Shown here piece by piece: positions 14,769-22,454 of a DNA stretch of 33,577 nt. A program made the translations under genes and the position numbers. How positions within the stretch are numbered: the first letter of the stretch is position 1; each line of letters begins with the position of its first letter. The notes under the pieces are model-generated. The model searched no databases and was not told the origin of the DNA. It worked only from the letters and a program-made list of their open reading frames with translations. The stretch is from Longimicrobiaceae bacterium (lineage in GTDB: Bacteria > Gemmatimonadota > Gemmatimonadetes > Longimicrobiales > Longimicrobiaceae), in assembly GCA_036375715.1 (NCBI GenBank), contig DASVBS010000080.1, positions 1-33,577 on the forward strand, read 5' to 3'.

Positions 14769-15093
14769 CGCCTACCCACCTCCGGGAAAGAGACGATTTG
14801 CGCCCGGCCGGCGCCGTAGCGCACCCATCCCATCGGTCCCGGAGGGCGGAGGCGTGTTACAGAAGGCGGACTTTTCGCGGATGCGCGTGCGGCTTGTAAC
14901 GCACCGCGCGTTGCGGAGACAGTACAGGTGAACGCAACGACCATGGCCCCCGGCGCGGAGGCGATTCCTACCGCGCCGGGGGCAAGCGCTTATGGGCGAG
15001 GGCGAACGAAATGAGCAGACGTTCCGGAACTGCGGTACCTGCCCGGAATGCTTGTCAGGGCCGAGGTGCCCACAACCCTCATAGGAGGAGGCC
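14769..15093. other. Non-coding gap between divergent usp and gre-like genes
   Basis: No convincing gene in 325 bp. It holds the usp ribosome site at the left edge, a 7-bp inverted repeat CGTTGCG (14909-14915) with CGCAACG (14933-14939), a perfect 13-bp GC hairpin (14946-14983, listed separately) and the AGGAGGAG of the gre-like gene at 15083-15090. No sigma-70 consensus promoter is obvious. Confidence 0.6.
14946..14983 (+). promoter_or_regulatory. Perfect 13-bp GC hairpin in the leader of the gre-like gene
   Basis: GCCCCCGGCGCGG (14946-14958) is exactly complementary to CCGCGCCGGGGGC (14971-14983), with a 12-base loop. No T-run follows on either strand, so it is not a standard terminator. 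It lies about 110 bp before the ATG at 15094 and may be an mRNA leader structure affecting transcription or mRNA stability (inference). Confidence 0.5.
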
Positions 15094-15609
15094 ATGATCA
15101 CCGAACTGAGCACCCGCATCCAGGAGCAGCTGGAGACTCTGGGGGAGGAACTGACGGAGAGGATCCCGCAGCAGCTCGGCACGGAAGTGTCAGAGACTCG
15201 TCGTGCGGCGCTCGTCGAGCGGCAGCGGGCCCTTCAGTCGCGGGTTCAGTACCTCGAGCGTATCGCCGCGGGTCTCGTGCTGGTCGATCCGGCGACCCTG
15301 CAGCCGGACCGCGTCGGCTTCGGGTCGAGGGTAGAGGTGGAGGACGTGCGAACCGCCGAGCGGATGACGTACACCATCATGAACGGCGAAGAGCTGGACC
15401 TCGACGCGGGGGAGATTTCGATCAACTCGCCGGTCGCACAGGCACTGCTAGGTCAGCCGGAAGGCGCGGTGGTCGACGTGGTGACCCCGCAGCGCGAGCG
15501 CCAGCTACGCATTCTGTCGATCACCACGATCTACGACGTGGTGGATGCGTCGGGTCTGGACAACGAGGCGGATTCCCCCCAGGATCCGGTCTCGGCCCTC
15601 GCCTCCTGA
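15094..15609 (+). CDS. GreA/GreB-family transcription factor with an altered coiled-coil tip
   Basis: The product has 171 residues, and AGGAGGAG three bases before the ATG predicts strong translation. The C-terminal half matches the GreA FKBP-like domain closely: VGFGSRVEVEDVRTAERM, EELDLDAGEISINSPVAQAL and GAVVDVVTP followed by RILSI. The N-terminal ~75 residues form charged helices that would be the coiled coil entering the RNA polymerase secondary channel. At the tip, where GreA has the acidic G-D-L-S-E-N run, this protein reads GTEVSETRRAALVERQ. By my alignment the two acidic residues needed for transcript cleavage are not conserved in place. It may bind polymerase without normal cleavage activity, like other Gre homologues with changed tips (inference). 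The last ~20 residues are disordered. A strong terminator follows. Confidence 0.85.
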   Translation: MITELSTRIQEQLETLGEELTERIPQQLGTEVSETRRAALVERQRALQSRVQYLERIAAGLVLVDPATLQPDRVGFGSRVEVEDVRTAERMTYTIMNGEELDLDAGEISINSPVAQALLGQPEGAVVDVVTPQRERQLRILSITTIYDVVDASGLDNEADSPQDPVSALAS

Positions 15610-15683
15610 GTCCGCCTCTCACCGCGGTGGGAGCGGGCGGCGGGCAAGCGCGCCTCCGGAGGGGGCGCCCTTCGTCGATCCCG

Positions 15684-15725
15684 AAGAGGAGCGGCGGCCG
15701 ATCTGGGCCGCCGCTCCTCTTTCTT
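15684..15725 (+). terminator. Rho-independent terminator of the gre-like gene
   Basis: A perfect 16-bp stem runs from AAGAGGAGCGGCGGCC (15684-15699) to its complement at 15706-15721, with a 6-base loop GATCTG and a trailing TTTCTT tract. It lies 75 bp after the gre-like stop and just before the ribosome site of the deaminase gene, so it separates the two transcription units. Confidence 0.85.
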
Positions 15726-15741
15726 CCAGGGAAGGCATCGC

Positions 15742-16233
15742 ATGCGCGAGAACGACGAGAAGTTCCTGCGCGAGGCGATTCGCCTCGCAGGCGAAGCGCG
15801 AGCGTCGGGTAATCAGCCCTTCGGCGCCATCCTCATCGGCCCCGATGGCTCGGTACTCGGCGAAGGGCGCAATACCGCCGCCACCACCGGTGACCCCACC
15901 GGCCATGCGGAGATCAACCTCGTCCGTGAGGCCTGCCCGGGCATCGATCACACGCTCCTGGCCGGTGCTGTGATGTACGCCAGCGCCGAGCCCTGCCCGA
16001 TGTGCGCAGGGGCGATCTTCTGGAGCGGCATCGGCCGGCTGGTCTACGGAGCGGGTAGCCGCAAGGTGTACGCGCTGCTGGGGGAGCCGCCCGACCAGTT
16101 CCGCCTCTCCTGCCGTGAAGTGCTCTGGAGTGGCCGGCGCCGCGTCCAGGTGGACGGGCCTCTCCTCGAGGACGAGGCGCTGGAGGTTTTTGCCGGCTAC
16201 CGCAACGACGACACCGTTCGGAGGAATCGATGA
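15742..16233 (+). CDS. Nucleoside/nucleobase deaminase (cytidine-deaminase fold)
   Basis: This 163-residue protein has AGGGAAGG upstream of the ATG. It carries both zinc motifs of the family: GHAEINLVREA (H-A-E, with the zinc histidine and catalytic glutamate) and EPCPMCAGAIFWSGI (P-C-x2-C). The combination, with QPFGAILIGPDG at the N-terminus, is shared by guanine deaminases, tRNA adenosine deaminases and cytosine deaminases. GDPTGHAEI and the C-terminal LLEDEALEVFAGY tail favour a free-base or nucleoside deaminase such as guanine deaminase over TadA, with moderate confidence. Its TGA overlaps the ATG of a secreted repeat protein, an unexpected partner for a cytoplasmic purine enzyme. Confidence 0.85.
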   Translation: MRENDEKFLREAIRLAGEARASGNQPFGAILIGPDGSVLGEGRNTAATTGDPTGHAEINLVREACPGIDHTLLAGAVMYASAEPCPMCAGAIFWSGIGRLVYGAGSRKVYALLGEPPDQFRLSCREVLWSGRRRVQVDGPLLEDEALEVFAGYRNDDTVRRNR

Positions 16234-17441
16234 GAACCGCGTGCATCGCCCTCTCTCTCCTGTGCACCATGGCCGCCTGCGCCGCAGGCCAGGAGCCCAG
16301 CCAGAGCACCCTGTTTCGCGACGTCACCGCGACCCATCTCCCACAGGCGCCCCAGTTGCACGCGCTCGACGGAGCCTTCGTGGATGTAGACGGCGATGGA
16401 GACCTCGACCTCGCGATCGCGGTCGAAGGAGGCGCGAACCGCCTGTACCTCAACGACGGCGAGGGGCGCTTCACCTGGCAGGAGGGCGCTCTGGGCACAG
16501 CCGCCGGCGACTACGAGCACGTCCTCAGCGCGGACTTCGATCGAGATGGACAGGCGGACCTGGTCTTCGTCGCGGAGGATACGGAAACGCACGCCTATTT
16601 CCTGGGCAGAGGCGACGGAACCTTCACTGACGTCAGCGATCGACTGCCGGGTCGTAGCGAAGGGAATGGCCTGGATGTGGGCGACGTCAACGGAGATGGC
16701 CTCCCGGACGTCGTGGTAGGCAATTCGGGCAGGGGCAGTGGGCAGGACTTCCTCTGGCTCAACGACCCGGAACACCCGGGGCACTTCATCGATGCCACCA
16801 CCACCCATCTTCCCGCCGTCGACGACGGCACTCAGGATATCACCCTCGCCGATCTCGACGATGACGGGGACCTCGACATGGTCGTGGCGAACGAGGTGCC
16901 GCCCAGCCGGCTTCTGCTCAACGACGGGTCGGGGCGCTTCACCGATGCGTCGGACCGGCTGGACCTCCGCGTTCCGCTGGAGACGCGCCAGGCGCACGTC
17001 TTCGACGCGACCGGGGACGGTGCCCTCGACATCGTCCTGTTCAACCTCACCAGCAACGCTCGCGGGTGGGATAAGGATCCCCAGGTCCGGATCCTGGTGA
17101 ACGACGGCAACGGCCGGTTTCAGGACGAGACCGAGGATCGCCTTCCCCCGAACCGATTCTCCGTGTGGGCGGGCACCCCCATGGACTTCAATCACGACGG
17201 CGCGATGGATCTGGTGGTCGGGCCGATCGAGGTACCCGGCTTCAACCCGCAGCGCGTACGGGCCTACCAGAACGACGGCAGCGGCCACTTCACGGACGTC
17301 ACCGACGAGGTGATCCCGAGTGAAACGGTGGGGAGGAACTGGGGGATGGCCGTCGGAGACGTGAACGGAGACGGCGTGGAAGACCTCTTCATCGGAGGGT
17401 GGGGAACGCAGGCGAGGCTGCTGCTGGGCAGTCGGCGCTGA
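16230..17441 (+). CDS. FG-GAP/VCBS repeat lipoprotein (predicted beta-propeller)
   Basis: This 403-residue protein starts at an ATG overlapping the deaminase stop, with GGAGGA five bases before it. The N-terminus MRTACIALSLLCTMAAC has a hydrophobic core and a lipobox-like MAAC, so it is probably an exported lipoprotein. At least seven FG-GAP repeats follow, each with a calcium-loop D-x-D/N-x-D-G-x-x-D core. Examples are DVDGDGDLDLAIAV, DFDRDGQADLVFVA, DVNGDGLPDVVVG, DLDDDGDLDMVVAN, DATGDGALDIVLF, DFNHDGAMDLVVG and DVNGDGVEDLFIGG. Seven repeats equal one integrin-like seven-bladed propeller, so it appears complete. Such proteins are surface or periplasmic binding modules; no catalytic domain is present. 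Ligand unknown. Confidence 0.88.
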   Translation: MRTACIALSLLCTMAACAAGQEPSQSTLFRDVTATHLPQAPQLHALDGAFVDVDGDGDLDLAIAVEGGANRLYLNDGEGRFTWQEGALGTAAGDYEHVLSADFDRDGQADLVFVAEDTETHAYFLGRGDGTFTDVSDRLPGRSEGNGLDVGDVNGDGLPDVVVGNSGRGSGQDFLWLNDPEHPGHFIDATTTHLPAVDDGTQDITLADLDDDGDLDMVVANEVPPSRLLLNDGSGRFTDASDRLDLRVPLETRQAHVFDATGDGALDIVLFNLTSNARGWDKDPQVRILVNDGNGRFQDETEDRLPPNRFSVWAGTPMDFNHDGAMDLVVGPIEVPGFNPQRVRAYQNDGSGHFTDVTDEVIPSETVGRNWGMAVGDVNGDGVEDLFIGGWGTQARLLLGSRR

Positions 17442-17462
17442 GCGAGCCGCCCGTCCGCCCGT

Positions 17463-18206
17463 TCACCCGCCCGCCAGCATCCGCAACCGCGCGATCAGCG
17501 CTTCATCCGTTGCTTCACGCAGGTCGTCCGCGGGCGCGGGGCGACCGCCGAAGGTGACGGCGGGGTTACGATAGGTCATCGCGCTCCGCCGCACGGACGT
17601 GCCGCGGACGTGGACCTCGCGCACCCCGGTGCCCGTCACGATGGACTGCACGTTGTGCTCGCGAATCCCTCCGCCGGCGAGCACAACGAGGCGGTCCCCG
17701 GCCCGCTCCACCATCCGCCGGAGGATTTCGATTCCCGCATCCGCCGTTGCCGCCCGACCGGAGGAGAGGACGCGGTCCACGCCGATCTCCAGGAGCGCAT
17801 CGAGCGCCTCGTCCGCGTCTCGGGTCACGTCGAAGGCGCGATGAAAGGTCACTGCCAGCGGCCGGGCCTCCTCGACTAAGACGCGGGTGCGCTCCACGTC
17901 GACGGTGCCGTCGGGACGCAGCAGGCCCAGCACCACTCCGGAGGCCCCGAGCTCAGCCGCCCGCGTCACATCCCTGCGCATCACCTCGAACTCGAGGTCG
18001 GAGTAGAGGAAGTCGCCGCCGCGCGGGCGGATGATCACGAAGACAGGAATCGAGATGCGCTCCACGCAGAGCTCGATCATCCCCGCGCTCGGCGTCGTGC
18101 CTCCCTCGACGAGATCGTCGCACAGCTCCACCCGATCCGCCCCACCAGCCTCCGCCGCCAGGGCCGATTCCACCGAATCCACACACGCTTCAACGCGCAC
18201 TCTCAC
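17463..18206 (-). CDS. cutC: CutC family protein (TIM barrel)
   Basis: I start the gene at the GTG at 18206, which has AGGA six bases upstream and gives 247 residues, the usual CutC length. The longer frame to 18335 adds 43 residues without family similarity. Family blocks are clear: VEACVDSVESALAAEAGGAD, RVELCDDLVEGGTTPS, VFVIIRPRGGDFLYSDLE, GVVLGLLRPDGTVD, TFHRAFDV, RVLSSG and LAGGGIREHNV. CutC was named for copper tolerance in E. coli, but that role has been questioned and the barrel looks like a metabolic enzyme, so the true substrate remains open. It is convergent with the FG-GAP gene 21 bp away and stands alone on its strand. Confidence 0.9.
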   Translation of the reverse strand: MRVRVEACVDSVESALAAEAGGADRVELCDDLVEGGTTPSAGMIELCVERISIPVFVIIRPRGGDFLYSDLEFEVMRRDVTRAAELGASGVVLGLLRPDGTVDVERTRVLVEEARPLAVTFHRAFDVTRDADEALDALLEIGVDRVLSSGRAATADAGIEILRRMVERAGDRLVVLAGGGIREHNVQSIVTGTGVREVHVRGTSVRRSAMTYRNPAVTFGGRPAPADDLREATDEALIARLRMLAGG

Positions 18207-18571
18207 GATCGTTCCTGTCCTCTCGTACGCGGCCGCGGTGACCGACACTTCGAGTGAGGTGGTCGGCGACCCGGCCGCCGACGCCCCCCCAATCACACCG
18301 CAAAAACCCACCAGAAACCCGCCTTCCACCATCAAGATGACCGCAACATCACTATTCCGGTCCGCCTTGGGGCTGTCACAGGCTAGCGTCTTCCGCCATC
18401 ATACATGCTCGATGGCGGATCTCAAACGCGGAGCGGAGGGGGATTTCGCGGGCTTGGAGGTCCGACTCGAGACCGTTCGCGCGTTTAATCGCGGGGGTGA
18501 TCTCCGGTCATGGCTTCAGGCGCTCGCCAGGACCGTATCGGTACGCGACATGCCAGAAGAGATGCAGATTC
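18207..18571. other. Non-coding gap between divergent cutC and TPR genes
   Basis: I see no supported gene in these 365 bp. The only long frames are extensions of the two flanking genes. It must hold promoters for both directions, but no clear -35/-10 pair stands out. The minus-strand AGGA of cutC is at the left edge and a GAAGAG before the TPR start at 18555-18560. Confidence 0.55.
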
Positions 18572-19519
18572 ATGCGTGCCAACCATTTGCGCCCTGAGCC
18601 CGTGGTTGATTCCCCCACCTCGATGCTGGCGGATGGCATCCGCTATCTGCGCGGCGGCTCGCTCGACCGGGCACGTGCCTGCTTCGAGCAGGCGACGAGT
18701 AGCCGGGATCCGCGCATCCGGAGCGAGGCCCTCCGCCGGCTCGCCGACATCAAGCGTCGGCGAGCCGAGTGGGAAGATGGATTGATGTTGACCCGGCGCG
18801 CCCGGTCGGTCGCGCGCCGGGCCGGACTGCGCGAAGAAGAGGCCGCGGCGTTGAACATCGAGGCGACGATCCACCTGCAGAAGGGCGACTTCGAGCCGGC
18901 AGTCGCGCTCTATCGAGCGGGCCTGGAGCTGAAGCCAGGAGCGCGGCAGCGCGGGCTGATCTGCCAGAACCTGGGAACTGCCTACGCCCAGCATGGCCGC
19001 CTCGCCGAGGCCAGCGAATGGTACGCCCGCTCCGCCGCCGCATTCCGCGTGGCCGGGCAACGGCGGGAGGCGATGCTGGCGCTGATCAATCAGGGGAATC
19101 TGCAGATGGACCGCGGCGAGCTGGCCGAGGCCGAGAAGATCTTCCGGGACGGTCTCGCCTACATGAACGAGGATCCGAGTCCCGATACCGAGCTGCACGG
19201 CCTGATCGAGATGAACCTGGCGGAGGCGCTGGGTCGGCAGGGGAGTGAGCTGGACCACGCCCTCGACCTGGTCCTGAGTGCGACCGGCACCTTTGCCGCC
19301 TCGGAAAATCGGCCTTATCTGGTCGCCTGTCACCGGGTGCTCGCGCTGATCAGCGAGCGCCGCGGTGAGTGGGAGACCGCAATCAGCGCCCTCGAACATG
19401 GGCGCGACCTGGCCGCGGAAATCGGCAGCGGCCCCGAGGTTGTCAGGTTGGAACAGGAGCTTTCCCGCCTTCAGCGCGAAAGAGAACAGTCCCCCGCCCA
19501 GAGCACCGAGGCACCATGA
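18572..19519 (+). CDS. Tetratricopeptide-repeat protein
   Basis: The product has 315 residues from the ATG at 18572; starts at 18497 and 18623 are also possible. The protein is built of helical pairs with the TPR spacing of small and large residues, for example YLRGGSLDRARACFEQATS, IHLQKGDFEPAVALYRAGLE, LGTAYAQHGRLAEASEWYAR, NQGNLQMDRGELAEAEKIF and LISERRGEWETAISALEHG, giving roughly six to seven repeats across the length. There is no signal peptide or enzymatic domain, so it is probably a cytoplasmic protein-protein scaffold. The terminal segment is glutamine- and glutamate-rich. It is coupled by an ATGA overlap to a secreted lipoprotein, implying joint expression. Partner unknown. Confidence 0.82.
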   Translation: MRANHLRPEPVVDSPTSMLADGIRYLRGGSLDRARACFEQATSSRDPRIRSEALRRLADIKRRRAEWEDGLMLTRRARSVARRAGLREEEAAALNIEATIHLQKGDFEPAVALYRAGLELKPGARQRGLICQNLGTAYAQHGRLAEASEWYARSAAAFRVAGQRREAMLALINQGNLQMDRGELAEAEKIFRDGLAYMNEDPSPDTELHGLIEMNLAEALGRQGSELDHALDLVLSATGTFAASENRPYLVACHRVLALISERRGEWETAISALEHGRDLAAEIGSGPEVVRLEQELSRLQREREQSPAQSTEAP

Positions 19520-20046
19520 TCCCCATGCGCAAACTCCTCCGCTTCTCCGTTGTTGTTGCGTTCGCCGCGGTCTCCGGCTGCGGCGAGACGCCGGCCACCC
19601 CCCTCGAACCTGGTCCAGCGTCTGAAGATCTGATCGGCGGAGTCCTGCGACTCGTAGGAGAGACCCTGCCGGTCCTGAACACCGTGTCGAGCGCGACGAT
19701 CGGCCCGGAGGGCGGCACGCTCAACATCGCAGGCGGACACTCGCTGTACTTCCCGGCCGGCGCACTCGCGCAGCCCACGACGATCGTGGCGGTGCGCGAC
19801 CCATTGCAGCTGGTGGTTAACTTCTCTCCGGAAGGGCTCGTCTTCCCGGATAGCGCACGTCCGGTCCTCTCCTTTGACTACAGCACGGCGGGGCTGCTGA
19901 CGCAGCTGAACGCGCTGAATCTCAACGTCGTCTACCTGGATGGGTTCCAGCTTCTGGACGTGCTGCCCACCACGGTGGACACGCAGGAGAAGGTCGTCCA
20001 GGCACAGCTGGAGCACTTCTCTACGTACGCCCTGGCCACCGACTGA
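19516..20046 (+). CDS. Lipoprotein with a ZU5-like domain
   Basis: This 176-residue protein starts at the ATG overlapping the TPR stop; a second ATG lies at 19525. MRKLLRFSVVVAFAAVSGC is a lipoprotein signal peptide with lipobox VSGC. After a short linker the segment SATIGPEGGTLNIAGGHSL followed by YFPAGALAQPTTI has the IGP-x-GG-x-L ... x-PAGAL pattern of bacterial ZU5-like beta domains. The C-terminus ends LEHFSTYAL, the usual closing strand of that family. It is probably anchored on the outer membrane or periplasmic face as a structural or adhesion module. The function is otherwise unknown. Confidence 0.78.
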   Translation: MIPMRKLLRFSVVVAFAAVSGCGETPATPLEPGPASEDLIGGVLRLVGETLPVLNTVSSATIGPEGGTLNIAGGHSLYFPAGALAQPTTIVAVRDPLQLVVNFSPEGLVFPDSARPVLSFDYSTAGLLTQLNALNLNVVYLDGFQLLDVLPTTVDTQEKVVQAQLEHFSTYALATD

Positions 20047-20063
20047 ACCCGGGCGAGGAACCG

Positions 20064-20114
20064 CTAACGCAGAACCAGCGGTAACGTAGAACCAGCGCTA
20101 GCGCAGTACCAGCG
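20064..20114. repeat. Three tandem 17-bp repeats at the 3' end of the outer-membrane protein gene
   Basis: Copies occupy 20064-20080 (CTAACGCAGAACCAGCG), 20081-20097 (GTAACGTAGAACCAGCG) and 20098-20114 (CTAGCGCAGTACCAGCG). The third copy codes, on the minus strand, for the last residues LVLR and the TAG stop of the barrel protein. The other two lie just beyond the stop. They look like tandem duplications of the gene's last 17 bp that later drifted. Confidence 0.85.
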
Positions 20115-21387
20115 ACAATGACACCATCACCTGGGAGGCCATGCCCAGGTGAGTGCGTCGCCGCGCGAAGGCTGCGTCGAGCTGCAGCAGGGTGAGGTCC
20201 AGGCCCAGGCCGCCGGAGAAGAGATAGCCGTCCGAGATCGCCGCGGCCCCACCCCGGACCGGCAGCCACGGTAGCGGGCGGTACTCGGCACCGGCGCCGA
20301 CATGGGTGTTCGGAGACGGGCTGCGGTCATCCCCCACCTGCTGACGAACGTCCGCGGACACGTACAACTGCGGCCCGACCTCATAGCCGACGCCGGCCGC
20401 TACCACCGGCGAGTACCCGAGCTCACGAACCCGTGCTCGCACCCGCTCGGGAGCCTCTGCATAAGCGCGGGCGCGAAAGTCGGTTCGGCGCTCTTCGGAA
20501 GTGAGGGAGATCGTTCCCGGGCGGAAGAGTAGCTTGTCCTCGTCCCAGGAAAAGGTGTTGAAGAGGTTCTGAACCGAGAGCCCCGCCTGGAACCGCCCTT
20601 CCCGCCACGCCACGCCAGCATCCAGCCCCACCCCGCTTCCACGGTCGCCATCCCCCAGCCCGAGGTTCTCGTCTGACTGCACGACGGGGAATTCAACTGC
20701 GACCTGTACCGGATCCGCGCTGGCCGCTCCACCCAGGTCCATCGCGGTCATCATCGCGTGGCCTACGGTGTACTTGAGCGTCGCACCCACCGCCACCGCA
20801 CGCTCCTCCGTCTCCACCAGTGCACGCCCATAGCCCAGCGCCGCAGTAGAAGCGGCCACGACATCGAGGGAGGAACCCGTCAGCTCGATCTCGGCGGGTT
20901 CGCCAGTGCGCCCGGCGTTTCCGAAGAGGAGGAGCTCGGCCGCGCCCGGCCCCAGGTCGGCCACTATGTCGGCCGTGGTGGAGAGCTGAAAGGCGAGGCC
21001 ACCCATCTGCACGCTGAGATAGGTAAGCTCGCCTCCCGCCCATCCCCGCTCCCCGTTCGCGCGGTCGATACGCTCCAGCCACCGCTCGCGCACCTCGTGG
21101 GGCACCTCGGAGTCGTCGTAGTCCGCCAGGTCCCCAAGGCCGATCGGCCCCAGACCCGCCGATCCGCGCACCGTCGCCACGGAACCGGAGACACTCGGTC
21201 CGTCCGGCATCCCCAGCCCAGCCGGGTTGATGCTGAGGGCGCTGAAACCCCGCACCCCCGCCGTCTGGTTTCCTCCCATCCCGAGCACCCCGGCCGCCGG
21301 GTTGGGGAGCTGCGCGCTCAGCGGACTCGCCGCGAAGGCCAGGGCGAGCACGACCCATCGCGCACCCATACCAGCCAACCGGCTCAC
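20098..21387 (-). CDS. Outer-membrane beta-barrel protein (PorV/FadL-like)
   Basis: This 429-residue protein starts at an ATG that overlaps the stop of the upstream lipoprotein gene. WVVLALAFAASPLSAQ is a signal peptide with an A-x-A-type cleavage site. The mature start (AAGVLGMGGNQTAGV) and SALSINPAGLGMPDG follow the pattern of PorV/PorQ and FadL-type barrels, in which an N-P-A-G-L motif sits in the first strand. The rest is alternating polar/aromatic beta strands ending SQVMVSLSLVLR, although the last residue is arginine rather than the usual aromatic. Likely role: outer-membrane transport or a protein-export accessory. Substrate unknown. It is co-transcribed with a lipoprotein of unknown family. 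Confidence 0.75.
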   Translation of the reverse strand: MSRLAGMGARWVVLALAFAASPLSAQLPNPAAGVLGMGGNQTAGVRGFSALSINPAGLGMPDGPSVSGSVATVRGSAGLGPIGLGDLADYDDSEVPHEVRERWLERIDRANGERGWAGGELTYLSVQMGGLAFQLSTTADIVADLGPGAAELLLFGNAGRTGEPAEIELTGSSLDVVAASTAALGYGRALVETEERAVAVGATLKYTVGHAMMTAMDLGGAASADPVQVAVEFPVVQSDENLGLGDGDRGSGVGLDAGVAWREGRFQAGLSVQNLFNTFSWDEDKLLFRPGTISLTSEERRTDFRARAYAEAPERVRARVRELGYSPVVAAGVGYEVGPQLYVSADVRQQVGDDRSPSPNTHVGAGAEYRPLPWLPVRGGAAAISDGYLFSGGLGLDLTLLQLDAAFARRRTHLGMASQVMVSLSLVLR

Positions 21388-22454
21388 TGCTCCCTCCTCG
21401 ACCCCACGACCATTTCGAGCGCGGTGGTGAGGCTCACCTCGTCGTCGGGTCGGATGACCGTGCCCTCATCCCCCGAGCTTACGCGCCCGGCGAACTCGAA
21501 GACCACTTCGGCCTGCCCCACAATCGCCCGAGCTTCATCTCGGGTCAGATCGATCCTCAGCTCGGAGCTCCCCGGGGCGACTTCCAGCGGCTTGGTGATC
21601 TGCGCTCCTCCGGCCGTAATGTGCAGATCGAGGTCGGCGGTGAGCTCAAAGGGGTTCTCCAGCTCGATCAACACCGCGCCGCCGCGCAACCTCTCCGCGG
21701 CGGCATCGTCGATCTCGTTGAGCGCCAGGAGGATCGGATCGCTGGCTACCTCACGGTCACGCAGCCGCAGACGCACCTCGGCGAGGGCGACTCGAGCGGA
21801 GAGCTCGAGCAGGAATCGGTCGGTGAGGTCGATTGTCACCGGATCGCCCGCCGGCGAGCGCAGCGTGGCCGTCACTTCCAACGGCGCTGCCACCTCCGCG
21901 GCGCGCAGCGGGAGTGTGCGTCGGAGGACGGTGCCCGGAGGCAACGCCACCTCCCTCCCATCAATCGAATCCCGTGCGAGCAGCGCGGATCCACTGCGGA
22001 CTGTCAGCACCAGGGTGCCGGGTTCGTCCCCGCCCGGGCGCAGCGGATCGAACGGGAAGTCATGCTGGATGGCTATCGCCAGCTCGCCCCCCTCCAGCCG
22101 TGCGGAGATCAGCTCTTCCGGAAGGGGCACCCCGCTGGAGACCGAGACGTCGAAGGCTGGTTTGGGTACGGTGCGCCCGTCGAGCGGGCCGCAGAGGGGA
22201 CATATCTCTCCCAGCGAACGGGTGACCGATATTCCCGGCAGCTCGAGCTCGAAGGCTTCGCCCTCGTCACCTCCGCCCGCATCGCCGGTCACGATCGACC
22301 GCGCGGTGATGGTGGTGCGATCCACGGGGATCACCCAGCGGGTGTCCCAGTCGGGCAGCTCGGTGGGCAGGTCGCAACTCGTGAGTGCGAGCCCCAGCAG
22401 GAAAAGCGATGTCCCGGCGGCACCTGAGCGGGGGACGGTCTGGTGCAACGGCAA
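21384..22454 (-). CDS. Lipoprotein of unknown function, operon partner of the barrel protein
   Basis: This 356-residue protein has a lipoprotein signal: SLFLLGLALTSC with lipobox LTSC, the cysteine near residue 27. I do not recognise the family. The mature part opens with DLPTELPDWDTRWVIPVDRT and is beta-rich. Near residue 285 the run LIELENPFELTADLDLHI followed by an I-x-x-P-L-x-V-x-P strand resembles LEA/WHy-type Ig-like domains, but only weakly. One CPLC pair is present in the N-terminal third. It overlaps the barrel gene by ATGA, so the two are coupled and may form one outer-membrane complex with a lipid-anchored plug or chaperone (inference). Confidence 0.7.
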   Translation of the reverse strand: MPLHQTVPRSGAAGTSLFLLGLALTSCDLPTELPDWDTRWVIPVDRTTITARSIVTGDAGGGDEGEAFELELPGISVTRSLGEICPLCGPLDGRTVPKPAFDVSVSSGVPLPEELISARLEGGELAIAIQHDFPFDPLRPGGDEPGTLVLTVRSGSALLARDSIDGREVALPPGTVLRRTLPLRAAEVAAPLEVTATLRSPAGDPVTIDLTDRFLLELSARVALAEVRLRLRDREVASDPILLALNEIDDAAAERLRGGAVLIELENPFELTADLDLHITAGGAQITKPLEVAPGSSELRIDLTRDEARAIVGQAEVVFEFAGRVSSGDEGTVIRPDDEVSLTTALEMVVGSRREQ

